Positions 41,159 through 47,615 of a stretch of DNA of 55,720 nucleotides are shown here, one piece after another. A program made the translations under genes and the position numbers. Location of the stretch: IMG/VR virus record IMGVR_UViG_3300022685_000009, positions 1 to 55,720 of that record, one strand, 5' to 3'. Under the pieces are notes generated by a model. The model searched no databases. It saw nothing but the letters and a program-made list of their open reading frames with translations, and had not been told where the DNA came from. Numbering within the stretch: position 1 is the first letter of the stretch; every line of letters begins with the position of its first letter. The stretch is from a virus.

Positions 41159-42259
41159 TCAGTCAGACCGGCGCAGTTCGTTGGTGCGGGTGTGGTACTG
41201 CTGCGCCACGCTGGTGGCGAACAGCTCGGGGTGGCGCTTGAGCACTGGATCAACGACCGCCCCCTGCGTCTCAAGCGGGAGCCTCTCAACGTAGCGCATG
41301 ACAGTGTCGAAGTTGTCCGGCGCCGTGCGGTTGCCGACGTTGGAGCACAGCATCATCATGCTGGCGGGGTCGTTGGGGATCGGCGCCTCGCTTGGTGACG
41401 ACAGGATGGCAGAGAAAGGTACCAGCTTGTCGCGCAGGGCAAACACGGCGGCGATCTTGAGCGCAGCGGCGTCATGAATGTGACGGGCAAGGGTCTGCAC
41501 TCGCATGCCGTGGGTGATCTCGGTAGCTGTAGCCTCGCAGTACCGCTCCAGCGCATTCATCGCGCGGCTGGCGGCATGCAGGGAGCGAGGGGTGCTGTTC
41601 CGCATGCGGGTCGGATCATAGTCCTTGATCAGGCCGTCACCTTCCATTTTCATGGCGGCGATGACGATAGGATTCTCCCGCTGCTCCAGCCCCCACTCGA
41701 TGCGCTCCTGCGCAGTCGGGCCAGTCCACCTGATGTGGCCGTGCCTGTTGCCGGTGACCGCATTGTCGATGCACTCCAGCGCACCGTCTTCGACACCGTT
41801 GGCGAGGCCGATGCGGAACACGTGCTCCGGCCCAGTCCAATGCCCAACACGGGGGCGGCGCCCTTCCATGAGCATCATCGCCACCTTGTTGGCACCCTTG
41901 AGCTTGATCTCATCGATCACGAGGGTGTCACCGTAGCGCAAGCCGCTCAGCGTGGGGTGCAGGTGTGACTGGAGCTGGTCGCTACGGTCAACGTAAAGGG
42001 GGCCGGGGAAATCATAGTCCTCGTACAGCCCGATGCGCACCGTGTGCGTCTGCGGCCCGTCAGGGTGGAGCAGGTCGGGGTCGAACCCGTCCTGCATGGC
42101 GGCGGTGTACGCCCCGTCTTCGGTGATGGCTTCGGCGATCTCGGTTTTGCCCAAACCGGGAATGCCTTCGACCACCGTTGTGTTACCGGCGGCGCGGTCA
42201 ACGCCAAGCGCCAGCTTCAGCGCCGCAACGCCGTGTACTACATGCATTTCCTTGTTCAT
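41159..42259 (-). CDS. MoxR-like AAA+ ATPase
   Basis: This 366-residue protein has Walker A EGIPGLGKTE (residues 31-40), Walker B TLVIDEIK (112-119) and a downstream region consistent with a MoxR-type AAA+ lid. It heads a three-gene set with an unknown protein and the metallopeptidase-VWA protein. MoxR ATPases with VWA partners act as chaperones that insert metals or remodel complexes; in a phage the substrate is unknown. A strong promoter lies about 80 bases upstream. Confidence 0.88.
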   Translation of the reverse strand: MNKEMHVVHGVAALKLALGVDRAAGNTTVVEGIPGLGKTEIAEAITEDGAYTAAMQDGFDPDLLHPDGPQTHTVRIGLYEDYDFPGPLYVDRSDQLQSHLHPTLSGLRYGDTLVIDEIKLKGANKVAMMLMEGRRPRVGHWTGPEHVFRIGLANGVEDGALECIDNAVTGNRHGHIRWTGPTAQERIEWGLEQRENPIVIAAMKMEGDGLIKDYDPTRMRNSTPRSLHAASRAMNALERYCEATATEITHGMRVQTLARHIHDAAALKIAAVFALRDKLVPFSAILSSPSEAPIPNDPASMMMLCSNVGNRTAPDNFDTVMRYVERLPLETQGAVVDPVLKRHPELFATSVAQQYHTRTNELRRSD

Positions 42260-42281
42260 GTCGATCTCCTAGTCGGTGGCT

Positions 42282-42294
42282 GCTAAGTCTTAGC
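42282..42294. repeat. 13-bp palindrome copy 4
   Basis: GCTAAGTCTTAGC, exact. It lies in the leader between the promoter near 42.35 kb and the ATPase gene start. Confidence 0.9.
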
Positions 42295-42340
42295 AGCCTG
42301 TCTCGGTTGTGCTCGTCGTTGCCGACGTGCGGGTAAAGAA

Positions 42341-42369
42341 ACCCCACTATACCACATATCAGGTGGGGT
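42341..42369. promoter_or_regulatory. Inverted repeat spanning the promoter (operator candidate)
   Basis: ACCCCAC and GTGGGGT form a 7-bp perfect inverted repeat with a 15-base spacer, covering the -10 and spacer of the leftward promoter at 42346-42374. Confidence 0.6.
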
Positions 42370-42374
42370 ATCAA
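42346..42374 (-). promoter_or_regulatory. Sigma70-type promoter for the MoxR/VWA module
   Basis: On the minus strand TTGATA and TATAGT are 17 bases apart. The site lies in the 134-base spacer upstream of the ATPase gene, giving a leader of about 80 bases with one palindrome copy. Confidence 0.8.
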
Positions 42375-42392
42375 GTCTTGTGTAATGTACGA

Positions 42393-42797
42393 TCAGGTAA
42401 GGGCTGTAAGCTCCCATGATTCAGCCACTTTGTTAAGACGCGCGGGCCATTCGTTTGGGTTATGGTTATCGTGCGTACTTTGCAGATCGGCCAGCAGCAG
42501 CCAGTCCTCCGTAGTTTTCGCGCCGACCTCGTGCCTCAGCACCTCGTACAAGGGGCGTTGTACTTCGGATGGTTCCTCTCCTCTGCGCACATGATCGGCT
42601 ATCGCCTGCGCCACAGCGTTCTCCATGTCCTGCGTATACTTGCTGTCCGGGATCAACGCTCCGACAGCGCACTTGCTACCGTGGTACCCCCGGTACATGC
42701 AGCGGGTGGAGTTCATGTACGGGTCGCGCACTTCCGCCTTTTTGTTTTGCGTCAGCAGGTGGGCGGCCACCTTTTCAAATACCGCTTGTTTATCCAT
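42393..42797 (-). CDS. Conserved-type phage hypothetical protein
   Basis: This 134-residue protein has a central MYRGYHGSKCAVGALIPDSKY pattern split by Cys and Gly, recalling a recurrent small phage family with a CAVG-LIPD motif. The N-terminus is helical. No function is known. It has a weak GAGAA site before the start and a 3-base gap to the small membrane protein gene. Confidence 0.7.
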   Translation of the reverse strand: MDKQAVFEKVAAHLLTQNKKAEVRDPYMNSTRCMYRGYHGSKCAVGALIPDSKYTQDMENAVAQAIADHVRRGEEPSEVQRPLYEVLRHEVGAKTTEDWLLLADLQSTHDNHNPNEWPARLNKVAESWELTALT

Positions 42798-42800
42798 TGT

Positions 42801-42989
42801 TTAGTTCTCCATGTTGATGATGATTTCAGTCATAACGTCGTCGCTTATGACGGGTACGGGGTGGCACTTGCCGTCACCGTGGTGTTGCAGCCACAGCCAG
42901 TGGCTTAGCAACATGCCGGCGACGAAGAGCCCCGCTGCCAACATGATGGCAAGGAGCGCGTGCCAATCGGTTACAGCTCTGTCAGTCAC
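42801..42989 (-). CDS. Small single-span membrane protein
   Basis: This 62-residue protein has one transmembrane segment (about residues 8-28, ALLAIMLAAGLFVAGMLL). It starts at a GTG overlapping the upstream stop (GTGA), which I prefer to an earlier in-frame start inside the neighbour. The periplasmic or cytoplasmic tail is acidic. Small membrane proteins like this may be holin-like or exclusion proteins; undecided. Confidence 0.55.
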   Translation of the reverse strand: MTDRAVTDWHALLAIMLAAGLFVAGMLLSHWLWLQHHGDGKCHPVPVISDDVMTEIIINMEN

Positions 42990-43177
42990 GAGAGCCTCCG
43001 CTTTTCCAGCGACCGCTTGGCGACCTCGCACTCGTGCTTGAGGCGCTCGATCAGGCTCACGGTGGTGGGGCCGATCGCTCCTTCAAACTGGTGCGGTACC
43101 CGCTCCAGCATCCATGCGAGGGCGTCTGCCTCGCTCTCGGTCACGGCCAGCGTGATCCATTGCTTGTGTTGTGTCAT
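42986..43177 (-). CDS. Hypothetical protein
   Basis: This 63-residue protein is helical and charged (SEADALAWMLERVP, IERLKHECEVAKRSLEKRR). The ATG has a GGAGAT site. It overlaps the small membrane protein gene by four bases. No family recognised. Confidence 0.6.
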   Translation of the reverse strand: MTQHKQWITLAVTESEADALAWMLERVPHQFEGAIGPTTVSLIERLKHECEVAKRSLEKRRLS

Positions 43178-43189
43178 GCGTATCTCCTT

Positions 43190-43206
43190 GCCGCCGTGTC
43201 GGCGGC
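43190..43206. promoter_or_regulatory. Short GC hairpin
   Basis: GCCGCC and GGCGGC around a 5-base GTGTC loop lie beside a palindrome copy in the spacer between two genes. No T-run follows. Confidence 0.5.
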
Positions 43207-43210
43207 GATT

Positions 43211-43223
43211 GCTAAGGCTTAGC
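43211..43223. repeat. 13-bp palindrome copy 5
   Basis: GCTAAGGCTTAGC, exact, 13 bases beyond the stop of the gene ending at 43236. Confidence 0.9.
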
Positions 43224-43235
43224 GGTACGCCAGCC

Positions 43236-43703
43236 TTACATGTTGTCGAAGTAGTCGTTCAGGGTTTGCAGGTCGCGCTCGTCCGGCTCTGCCCGGCAGT
43301 CTGCGCAGATCACTACGCCGTCCAGACTGTGCACGGTCACGGTGCCACCCGCGCTACGGGTTTGCGAGACTGTTTCTTCCCGCTCCCAGCTATCGCTACC
43401 GCACTCGGGGCAGGTGGGGTCGGCGGGCACGAGCAACACCAGTTTCCAGACGTACCACGTCGAGACCTCGTCGAAAAACGACACCTTCGTCAGGTGCCCG
43501 CTCTCGCTGGTCTCGCACTCGCACCGCTCGTTGATGAACGCACCGACGGGGGTGCCGGAGTGGCTACGCCACGGGATGGTCTCGTTTTCGATGGACTTAA
43601 TCATTCCGCGCTCAGCGGCGGCGGCGGTGTCGTACTTCGGGCCTACCCACGACTCCAGCTTGTCGCGCTTTGTGCGTGCACCGGTAAATGTGTGCTCAAG
43701 CAT
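43236..43703 (-). CDS. Zinc-ribbon-like hypothetical protein
   Basis: This 155-residue protein has two CxxC pairs, CPECGS (about residue 98) and CADC (about 133), likely a zinc ribbon, after a mixed N-terminal domain. No specific family. The start follows a strong GGAGGCAAGC site and an unusual GTTGAT-repeat leader (see below). Confidence 0.7.
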   Translation of the reverse strand: MLEHTFTGARTKRDKLESWVGPKYDTAAAAERGMIKSIENETIPWRSHSGTPVGAFINERCECETSESGHLTKVSFFDEVSTWYVWKLVLLVPADPTCPECGSDSWEREETVSQTRSAGGTVTVHSLDGVVICADCRAEPDERDLQTLNDYFDNM

Positions 43704-43723
43704 GCTTGCCTCCTTGTTGGCAG

Positions 43724-43767
43724 TGTTGATGTTGATGTTGATGTTGATGTTGGTGTTGGTGTTGATG
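43724..43767. repeat. Simple hexanucleotide repeat in the leader of a leftward gene
   Basis: On the plus strand GTTGAT units repeat, with two units GTTGGT near the end. The minus strand reads ATCAAC repeats, an unstructured leader just upstream of the AGGAGG of the zinc-ribbon gene. Copy number may vary. Confidence 0.9.
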
Positions 43768-43771
43768 AGCT

Positions 43772-43784
43772 GCTAAGTCTTAGC
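43772..43784. repeat. 13-bp palindrome copy 6
   Basis: GCTAAGTCTTAGC, exact, two bases after the stop of the gene ending at 43787. Confidence 0.9.
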
Positions 43785-43786
43785 AG

Positions 43787-44110
43787 TTACGCGCGTCCGC
43801 CCAGTGCGGCCACGCGCTGCTCCCACTCGCGGATTTTCCGCTTGCTGGAGAAGAACCCCGGCGGGTTCGCCGTGAGCTGGTGTAGCTCCTGTTCGCGCGG
43901 GTCGGTGGTGGCCTCGGCGAGCACCCGCTGGGCCTCTTGTAGCTCGCGGTCTGCCTCCGCCTTGTCGGCGAGGAGCGCCAGCGCCTGCTTGATTGCAGCC
44001 GTATCTTCATTCGCCTGTTTGATGGCTGCCTGCACATCCTTCGGATCAGGCAGGTCGATGGTCTCGTCCGCGCCAAGGTAGTTGCGGATCAGGTCAATGT
44101 TCACGTTCAT
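43787..44110 (-). CDS. Hypothetical helical protein
   Basis: This 107-residue protein is a long charged helix (ADKAEADRELQEAQRVLAEA) with a basic end (FFSSKRKIREWEQRVA). No family. The ATG has TAGGAGTACG upstream. Confidence 0.65.
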   Translation of the reverse strand: MNVNIDLIRNYLGADETIDLPDPKDVQAAIKQANEDTAAIKQALALLADKAEADRELQEAQRVLAEATTDPREQELHQLTANPPGFFSSKRKIREWEQRVAALGGRA

Positions 44111-44125
44111 GTCGTACTCCTATGT

Positions 44126-44153
44126 CATGCCCTAGGGCACCATGCCCTAGGGC
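44126..44153. repeat. Direct repeat with CCCTAGGG palindromes
   Basis: CATGCCCTAGGGC occurs twice, three bases apart start to end, each with the 10-bp palindrome GCCCTAGGGC. It lies between two small leftward genes. CTAG is generally rare in proteobacterial DNA. Confidence 0.9.
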
Positions 44154-44167
44154 GGGGGGTGTCTCCT

Positions 44168-44180
44168 GCTAAGACTTAGC
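44168..44180. repeat. 13-bp palindrome copy 7 (contains a stop codon)
   Basis: GCTAAGACTTAGC, exact. Its minus-strand TAA is the stop codon of the gene ending at 44176. Confidence 0.9.
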
Positions 44181-44394
44181 AGGTCGTAACTTTCGCAACC
44201 GGATACACCGGATACGTGAGCTGGCTCACGTGCAGGATGCGTCCGGTCTCGTGGCACACCACGTGGCGACCGTCGACCTTGTGATAGTCCCAGTCATCCG
44301 CGAGAACGGTGTACGTCTTGAACGCACCGTCGGCGACGGTGTCGCCCGGTGCGGCCTTGCGCACGGTGCGCAAGGCTTGCTCAGTTTTGCTCAT
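44176..44394 (-). CDS. Hypothetical protein
   Basis: This 72-residue protein is mostly beta (HVVCHETGRILHVSQLTYPVY) with no known family. The stop codon TAA lies inside a palindrome copy. The start follows TAGGAGGTAAAC. Confidence 0.65.
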   Translation of the reverse strand: MSKTEQALRTVRKAAPGDTVADGAFKTYTVLADDWDYHKVDGRHVVCHETGRILHVSQLTYPVYPVAKVTTC

Positions 44395-44412
44395 GTTTAC
44401 CTCCTATAAGTT

Positions 44413-44425
44413 GCTAAGACTTAGC
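44413..44425. repeat. 13-bp palindrome copy 8
   Basis: GCTAAGACTTAGC, exact, 3 bases after the stop of the gene ending at 44429. Confidence 0.9.
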
Positions 44426-44428
44426 AGG

Positions 44429-44728
44429 TCAGATAACCCTGACCCACTTGTAGGTGTGGCGCGGGAAGGCACGCGACGTTCCCTGCCGCCGCATCTCCCA
44501 TCGCCGGACGCGCACACGGTCAGGCATGACCGCGCAAACGTGCGCGGTGCGGGCGTTTTTCTTCCACTCCGCATTGTTGGAGCCGCGCGATTTTTCGACC
44601 TGCTCTTGGCAGGTCTCTCGGGCGCGGGCTATGGCGTAATCAACGTTCTGCGCTAGGGCATCAACGATGATGCGCTGGTCTCCCTGTTCGAAGGTGACTT
44701 CGTACAAAGCCAACGTGTTCGTATCCAT
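44429..44728 (-). CDS. Hypothetical basic protein
   Basis: This 99-residue protein has a mixed alpha/beta N-terminus (YEVTFEQGDQRIIVDALAQ) and a basic C-terminus (RVRRWEMRRQGTSRAF). No known family. The ATG follows AGGAGGTACG. Confidence 0.65.
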   Translation of the reverse strand: MDTNTLALYEVTFEQGDQRIIVDALAQNVDYAIARARETCQEQVEKSRGSNNAEWKKNARTAHVCAVMPDRVRVRRWEMRRQGTSRAFPRHTYKWVRVI

Positions 44729-44737
44729 GCGTACCTC

Positions 44738-44851
44738 CTAGCGGTAGCGGTTGCCCGCCTTGGGGAAGGCGGGGGTGCGGTGGGCGGGGGTGTAACGGGC
44801 AGGTTTTCCCCTGCCTTGTAACCAGTTGCTAAGTCTTAGCAGCAGCTTCAT
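44738..44851 (-). CDS. Possible 37-residue peptide
   Basis: The open frame starts at an ATG after CGAGGAGAACACCC, a good ribosome-binding site. It encodes MKLLLRLSNWLQGRGK and a basic Pro-rich tail. The frame runs through a palindrome copy and two GC hairpins, so the region could instead be non-coding. Listed because the site and start are good. Confidence 0.35.
   Translation of the reverse strand: MKLLLRLSNWLQGRGKPARYTPAHRTPAFPKAGNRYR
44828..44840. repeat. 13-bp palindrome copy 9
   Basis: GCTAAGTCTTAGC, exact, inside the possible 37-residue peptide frame. Confidence 0.9.
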
Positions 44852-44899
44852 GGGGTGTTCTCCTCGTAAAATGTAAACGGCTTCCGCGCCTTGTGGGCT

Positions 44900-44912
44900 G
44901 CTAAGTCTTAGC
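44900..44912. repeat. 13-bp palindrome copy 10
   Basis: GCTAAGTCTTAGC, exact, 6 bases after the stop of the gene ending at 44919. Confidence 0.9.
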
Positions 44913-44918
44913 AGCGGT

Positions 44919-45140
44919 TCACTTGTACAGGTGCGTGATATCCACGCACTTACTGGGTGCGGCGGCCTCGCGGCGCCACGCGCCCCTGTCCTTGTGCCAG
45001 CGGTTGACCTTCGCCTTGCCCGCTCTGGCACGTTGGCGCGAGGACATCCATGGCTTCCTTGTCTCCTCGATGGCAGCGATGGAGCCGCCAAGGCAGGAAT
45101 TCACCTGATGGCCGGTGTCGGCGCGTTTCTGTGGGTTCAT
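44919..45140 (-). CDS. Hypothetical basic protein
   Basis: This 73-residue protein is strongly basic (SSRQRARAGKAKVNRWHKDR), possibly nucleic-acid-binding, with no family. The ATG at 45140 follows TAGGAGCAAG. A palindrome copy lies at each side. Confidence 0.6.
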   Translation of the reverse strand: MNPQKRADTGHQVNSCLGGSIAAIEETRKPWMSSRQRARAGKAKVNRWHKDRGAWRREAAAPSKCVDITHLYK

Positions 45141-45203
45141 GCACTTGCTCCTATGTAGTGGGTGATGTCATGCACATATCTTGCTCTGGCATGGGTAAAA
45201 GCT

Positions 45204-45216
45204 GCTAAGTCTTAGC
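45204..45216. repeat. 13-bp palindrome copy 11
   Basis: GCTAAGTCTTAGC, exact. It sits in the loop of a longer inverted repeat, GGGTAAA with TTTACCC, so the two together form a cruciform-prone site. Confidence 0.9.
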
Positions 45217-45229
45217 AACCTTTACCCAT

Positions 45230-45249
45230 GCCGCCCCGTGCGGGGCGGC
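45230..45249. promoter_or_regulatory. GC hairpin after 45263 gene
   Basis: GCCGCCCC and GGGGCGGC flank a 4-base GTGC loop. It lies just beyond the stop of the gene ending at 45263 and may end or protect that message. Confidence 0.6.
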
Positions 45250-45262
45250 TGGGGGTGTGGGC

Positions 45263-45793
45263 TTACCCTTCGTCCTTCGTGAATTCGGCCACGAATGCCT
45301 GCAAGTGAGCCAGCGCCTCAGGTGCCCAAGCGGCGGCCTCGCTACGGTGCGCAGCGGCGACCAGCTTAGCGGCGGCTTCAACGTACGCATCCAGCGGGTT
45401 TTCCTTATCAGCGGCCTTGGGCTTGCCCAGTGCGGCCTTGCCGGCCTTGCAGAGCGCGTTGAACGTCATGTCCGCCGCGTCATCGCCGGACACCCAGATG
45501 CCCACGGTGGCTTGCGCCATGTGGGTCACATAGCCACGGTAGGACGAGTCCGTACCGGCGCCCAGTTCCTCCCAGATCGTGCGGGGGCAACCTTCGCCCT
45601 TTTCCATGAGCAGAGCGCGGAAGCCGTCGACGTGCTCAAGAGCGGCCACCGTAGGCGTGCCATCCTTGCGCAGCGGCTTAGCGGGGCCGGACTTGGCGGC
45701 CTCGCGGGCCGTGATCAGGAACAGCGCGTTCGACTTGGCAAACTTGCGCAGGTTGGCGATGAACTGGGCGGTATTGATGATCGACTTAGCCAT
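45263..45793 (-). CDS. Hypothetical protein, first gene of the leftward block
   Basis: This 176-residue protein has a helical fold (NTAQFIANLRKFAKSNALFLITARE, then an Ala-rich C-terminal helix AAAKLVAAAHRSEAA). No known family. It is the gene nearest the divergent spacer on the left and therefore likely early. Its start follows TAGGAGATTC. Confidence 0.7.
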   Translation of the reverse strand: MAKSIINTAQFIANLRKFAKSNALFLITAREAAKSGPAKPLRKDGTPTVAALEHVDGFRALLMEKGEGCPRTIWEELGAGTDSSYRGYVTHMAQATVGIWVSGDDAADMTFNALCKAGKAALGKPKAADKENPLDAYVEAAAKLVAAAHRSEAAAWAPEALAHLQAFVAEFTKDEG

Positions 45794-45875
45794 GGTTGAA
45801 TCTCCTATGTTGGCTGTTGAAATTGGGCAGAATGCCCGTGATTGTGCGCCGCAGGGCGCTTACCGGAACGCAACT

Positions 45876-45888
45876 GCTAAGACTTAGC
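45876..45888. repeat. 13-bp palindrome copy 12
   Basis: GCTAAGACTTAGC, exact, 83 bases upstream of the first leftward gene. Confidence 0.9.
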
Positions 45889-45906
45889 AGCTGCACTCGG
45901 ATAAAC

Positions 45907-45929
45907 GCCCGCCTCGGTGTGAGGCGGGC
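45907..45929. promoter_or_regulatory. GC hairpin
   Basis: GCCCGCCTC and GAGGCGGGC flank GGTGT. The inner 19 bases are identical to 39920-39938. On the minus strand it is followed by GTTTAT, a weak U-run, so a leaky terminator or attenuator for leftward transcription is possible. Confidence 0.6.
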
Positions 45930-45980
45930 ATCATCAATTCCGCATATTCGAAGCTCATTTTTACGTGGCAACCGGTGCGA

Positions 45981-46130
45981 TTCGCAGCGAACATCCGTCT
46001 AGGGTAGTTGCCGGGCTCCGTCATCAGCTGCCAGCCATAGACTGGGGGCAAACGTAAGCGCTGTGATGGGCACTTACTGGGAGCTCGGGCATCCAAGCCG
46101 CAACAAGGGCCGGATGTTCGCTTCGCAGGG
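45981..46130. ncRNA. Candidate structured RNA or structured DNA element
   Basis: An 11-bp perfect helix pairs 45987-45997 with 46111-46121. Inside it GTTGC/GGCT (46007-46017) pairs with AGCC/GCAAC (46096-46104), and two further hairpins (46031-46045 and 46054-46077) fill the interior. The nested helices form a multi-branch structure. No promoter or known RNA family was recognised, and strand is not determined. Confidence 0.4.
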
Positions 46131-46236
46131 TTCAACCTGAGCATGGACTAACCCACCTTGCACCCGGCCCACGAAATCACTTCGTTGGCTACGCCCCGTT
46201 CTCCGGAGCGGCTATGTGCTTGATGGCACTTGTACC

Positions 46237-46257
46237 CCGCAGAAGCCGTCTCTGCGG
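46237..46257. promoter_or_regulatory. Hairpin
   Basis: CCGCAGA and TCTGCGG pair around a 7-base loop within the non-coding spacer. Confidence 0.6.
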
Positions 46258-46332
46258 TTGGCGGGACCGATGCTGCCAGCCTCGCCGCCCATCAGAAGAC
46301 CGCGCCGCGCCGCACGCGCACGCGTGAGGGCT

Positions 46333-46345
46333 GCTAAGACTTAGC
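46333..46345. repeat. 13-bp palindrome copy 13
   Basis: GCTAAGACTTAGC, exact. It abuts a three-way-junction-like element. Confidence 0.9.
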
Positions 46346-46402
46346 GGCGTCATGCCTTCGGCATGGTCGGGCTCGAAACCCCGATTTGCAGGGCGACGCC
46401 GC
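46344..46402. other. Three-way-junction-like structure
   Basis: An 8-bp outer stem (GCGGCGTC, 46344-46351, with GACGCCGC, 46395-46402) encloses a CATGCC/GGCATG hairpin and a TCGGG/CCCGA hairpin. The shape recalls a compact cloverleaf but lacks tRNA features. Confidence 0.45.
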
Positions 46403-46688
46403 CTCATTTCGGACCCTGCTGAGCGGCGAAGCCGCCGCGCCGTCCCACACGCCACACGCACAGGCTGAGCGGCGCTGGGCCTCGCGCATACGTATATATG
46501 CATGGAGTTCGGAAGCGGTCTTAGATTCCGCCTGACACACCTGATACCCCCCTTAGAGGAGCAAGAAAACCTTCTTTTTGCCCGTAGCCGCCGCGAAATC
46601 GGGTGTCGATCCAAAAGATTAGACGTTAGAAAACTCAGATTAGCGACGGTGTCGCCTTTGAAACCTAGCTGCCACGCGGCTTTCAGAG

Positions 46689-46806
46689 TTTAGTCGCCAA
46701 AAACCGACTAAAGTCGCGAAAAAATGATGTCCGACAAAAAACGAAAAAGCTATTTAACTTAAAACGAAAAACAGGTTAACACCCAATTTGACACCGTTTA
46801 AGTTAA
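46689..46806. other. AT-rich inverted-repeat region, origin candidate
   Basis: TTTAGTCG (46689-46696) pairs with CGACTAAA (46705-46712). TTAACTTAAAACG (46754-46766) pairs, with one bulge, with CGTTTAAGTTAA (46795-46806). The surrounding 300 bases are the most AT-rich stretch in the genome by eye. It lies between divergent blocks, as phage origins often do. Confidence 0.4.
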
Positions 46807-47041
46807 CAAAGCCTTGTACATATAAAGAATACAATTACACTACTTATATGTATTAACTAACTAAACTTAGAGCTGGCTGCCCTGAAACCCTCACTCTGCT
46901 TAGGTTTGAAGTTTAGCAGCCTTCTGCTTATCTTGGCCGAATCACTGCTTATCTTTCGTAAGTGGTTGATTTGCGGTATCCCACCGCCTGACGCCGCGCC
47001 ACCCTTGACTTTCTTAATTCCCTGTGGCCAAATACACGGAA

Positions 47042-47068
47042 GGCCCGGCTGCTACCAACAACCGGGCC
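47042..47068. promoter_or_regulatory. Hairpin before the first rightward gene
   Basis: GGCCCGG and CCGGGCC pair around 13 bases, 32 bases before the ATG at 47100. It may be part of the leader. Confidence 0.5.
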
Positions 47069-47099
47069 TCCCTACCAACAAGGTCGCAAGGAGACCCCG

Positions 47100-47615
47100 A
47101 TGGATAAACCCACGCTAAACGACTTCTCAACCGCTGACAATCACGTGGACTTCGACGCCTATGAAGCCGCGAAGCTGGAGTACTACCGCTACCGAAAGAA
47201 GGTCAGGGAAGAGGGGCGTCGCATGGGGCGCCCGCCCAAGGTGTCGAATGAGAACGCCGCGAAACTGACGGAAGCCTACTTTGTAAAGAACCAGCGCGGC
47301 GACGCGCTTGAAGCGTTCGCTCGCGACGAGTTGGGGTTGAAGGTGTCCACTCCCACCCTGTATGCAACCATCACCCGGTTTGCTCAGGGGTCGGATAAGT
47401 TCAAAGGGTGCCGCCCCACCCAGCCGGGAGGTAACCCTTTGTTCAACGACTATCAGGCTATGCTGCTGGCGAGAGCGAAGGCCGAGTCCGGCCTGACGCC
47501 GCGAAAGATTCAACGTATGCTCACCGAGCGCTTTGGCGCTGAGCCAAGCAAAAGCCTAGTGAAGAACACCCTGAAGCGTGGCAAAGCCATACTGGAATCC
47601 CGAGGAGAACTGTGA
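47100..47615 (+). CDS. Putative DNA-binding protein, first gene of the rightward block
   Basis: This 171-residue basic protein has an AT-hook-like RRMGRPPKVS (residues about 40-49) and two helical segments that may be helix-turn-helix (AKLTEAYFVKNQRGDALEAF, LTPRKIQRMLTERFG). No family is sure. The ATG has AAGGAGACC upstream. As the first gene after the divergent spacer, a regulator of late transcription or of the switch is a reasonable guess. Confidence 0.7.
   Translation: MDKPTLNDFSTADNHVDFDAYEAAKLEYYRYRKKVREEGRRMGRPPKVSNENAAKLTEAYFVKNQRGDALEAFARDELGLKVSTPTLYATITRFAQGSDKFKGCRPTQPGGNPLFNDYQAMLLARAKAESGLTPRKIQRMLTERFGAEPSKSLVKNTLKRGKAILESRGEL

Larger units (their letters stand above)
45794..47099. 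other. Divergent non-coding control region
   Basis: The spacer is 1.3 kb between the leftward and rightward blocks. No frame has a good start with a Shine-Dalgarno site and protein-like composition. The left half (45.9-46.5 kb) is GC-rich and full of complementary segments. The right half (46.6-46.9 kb) is AT-rich with inverted repeats. It likely contains the early promoters and possibly the origin; I could not fix a promoter with confidence. Confidence 0.7.

Noticed and set aside
38211-46345. CRISPR array reading of the 13-bp palindromes
   Set aside because: Copies are hundreds of bases apart with genes between, so there are no spacers of constant length and no Cas genes.
46344-46402. Three-way junction as a tRNA
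   Set aside because: The outer stem is 8 bp, the total length is too short, and no anticodon arm or proper T-loop can be drawn.
46189-46614. Minus-strand frame of 141 residues in the divergent spacer
   Set aside because: Arg/Cys-rich composition, no ribosome-binding site, and the DNA is instead full of complementary segments.
46788-46830. TTGACA as a plus-strand promoter in the AT-rich spacer
   Set aside because: No acceptable -10 box lies 16-18 bases downstream; the alternatives with longer spacing are weak.
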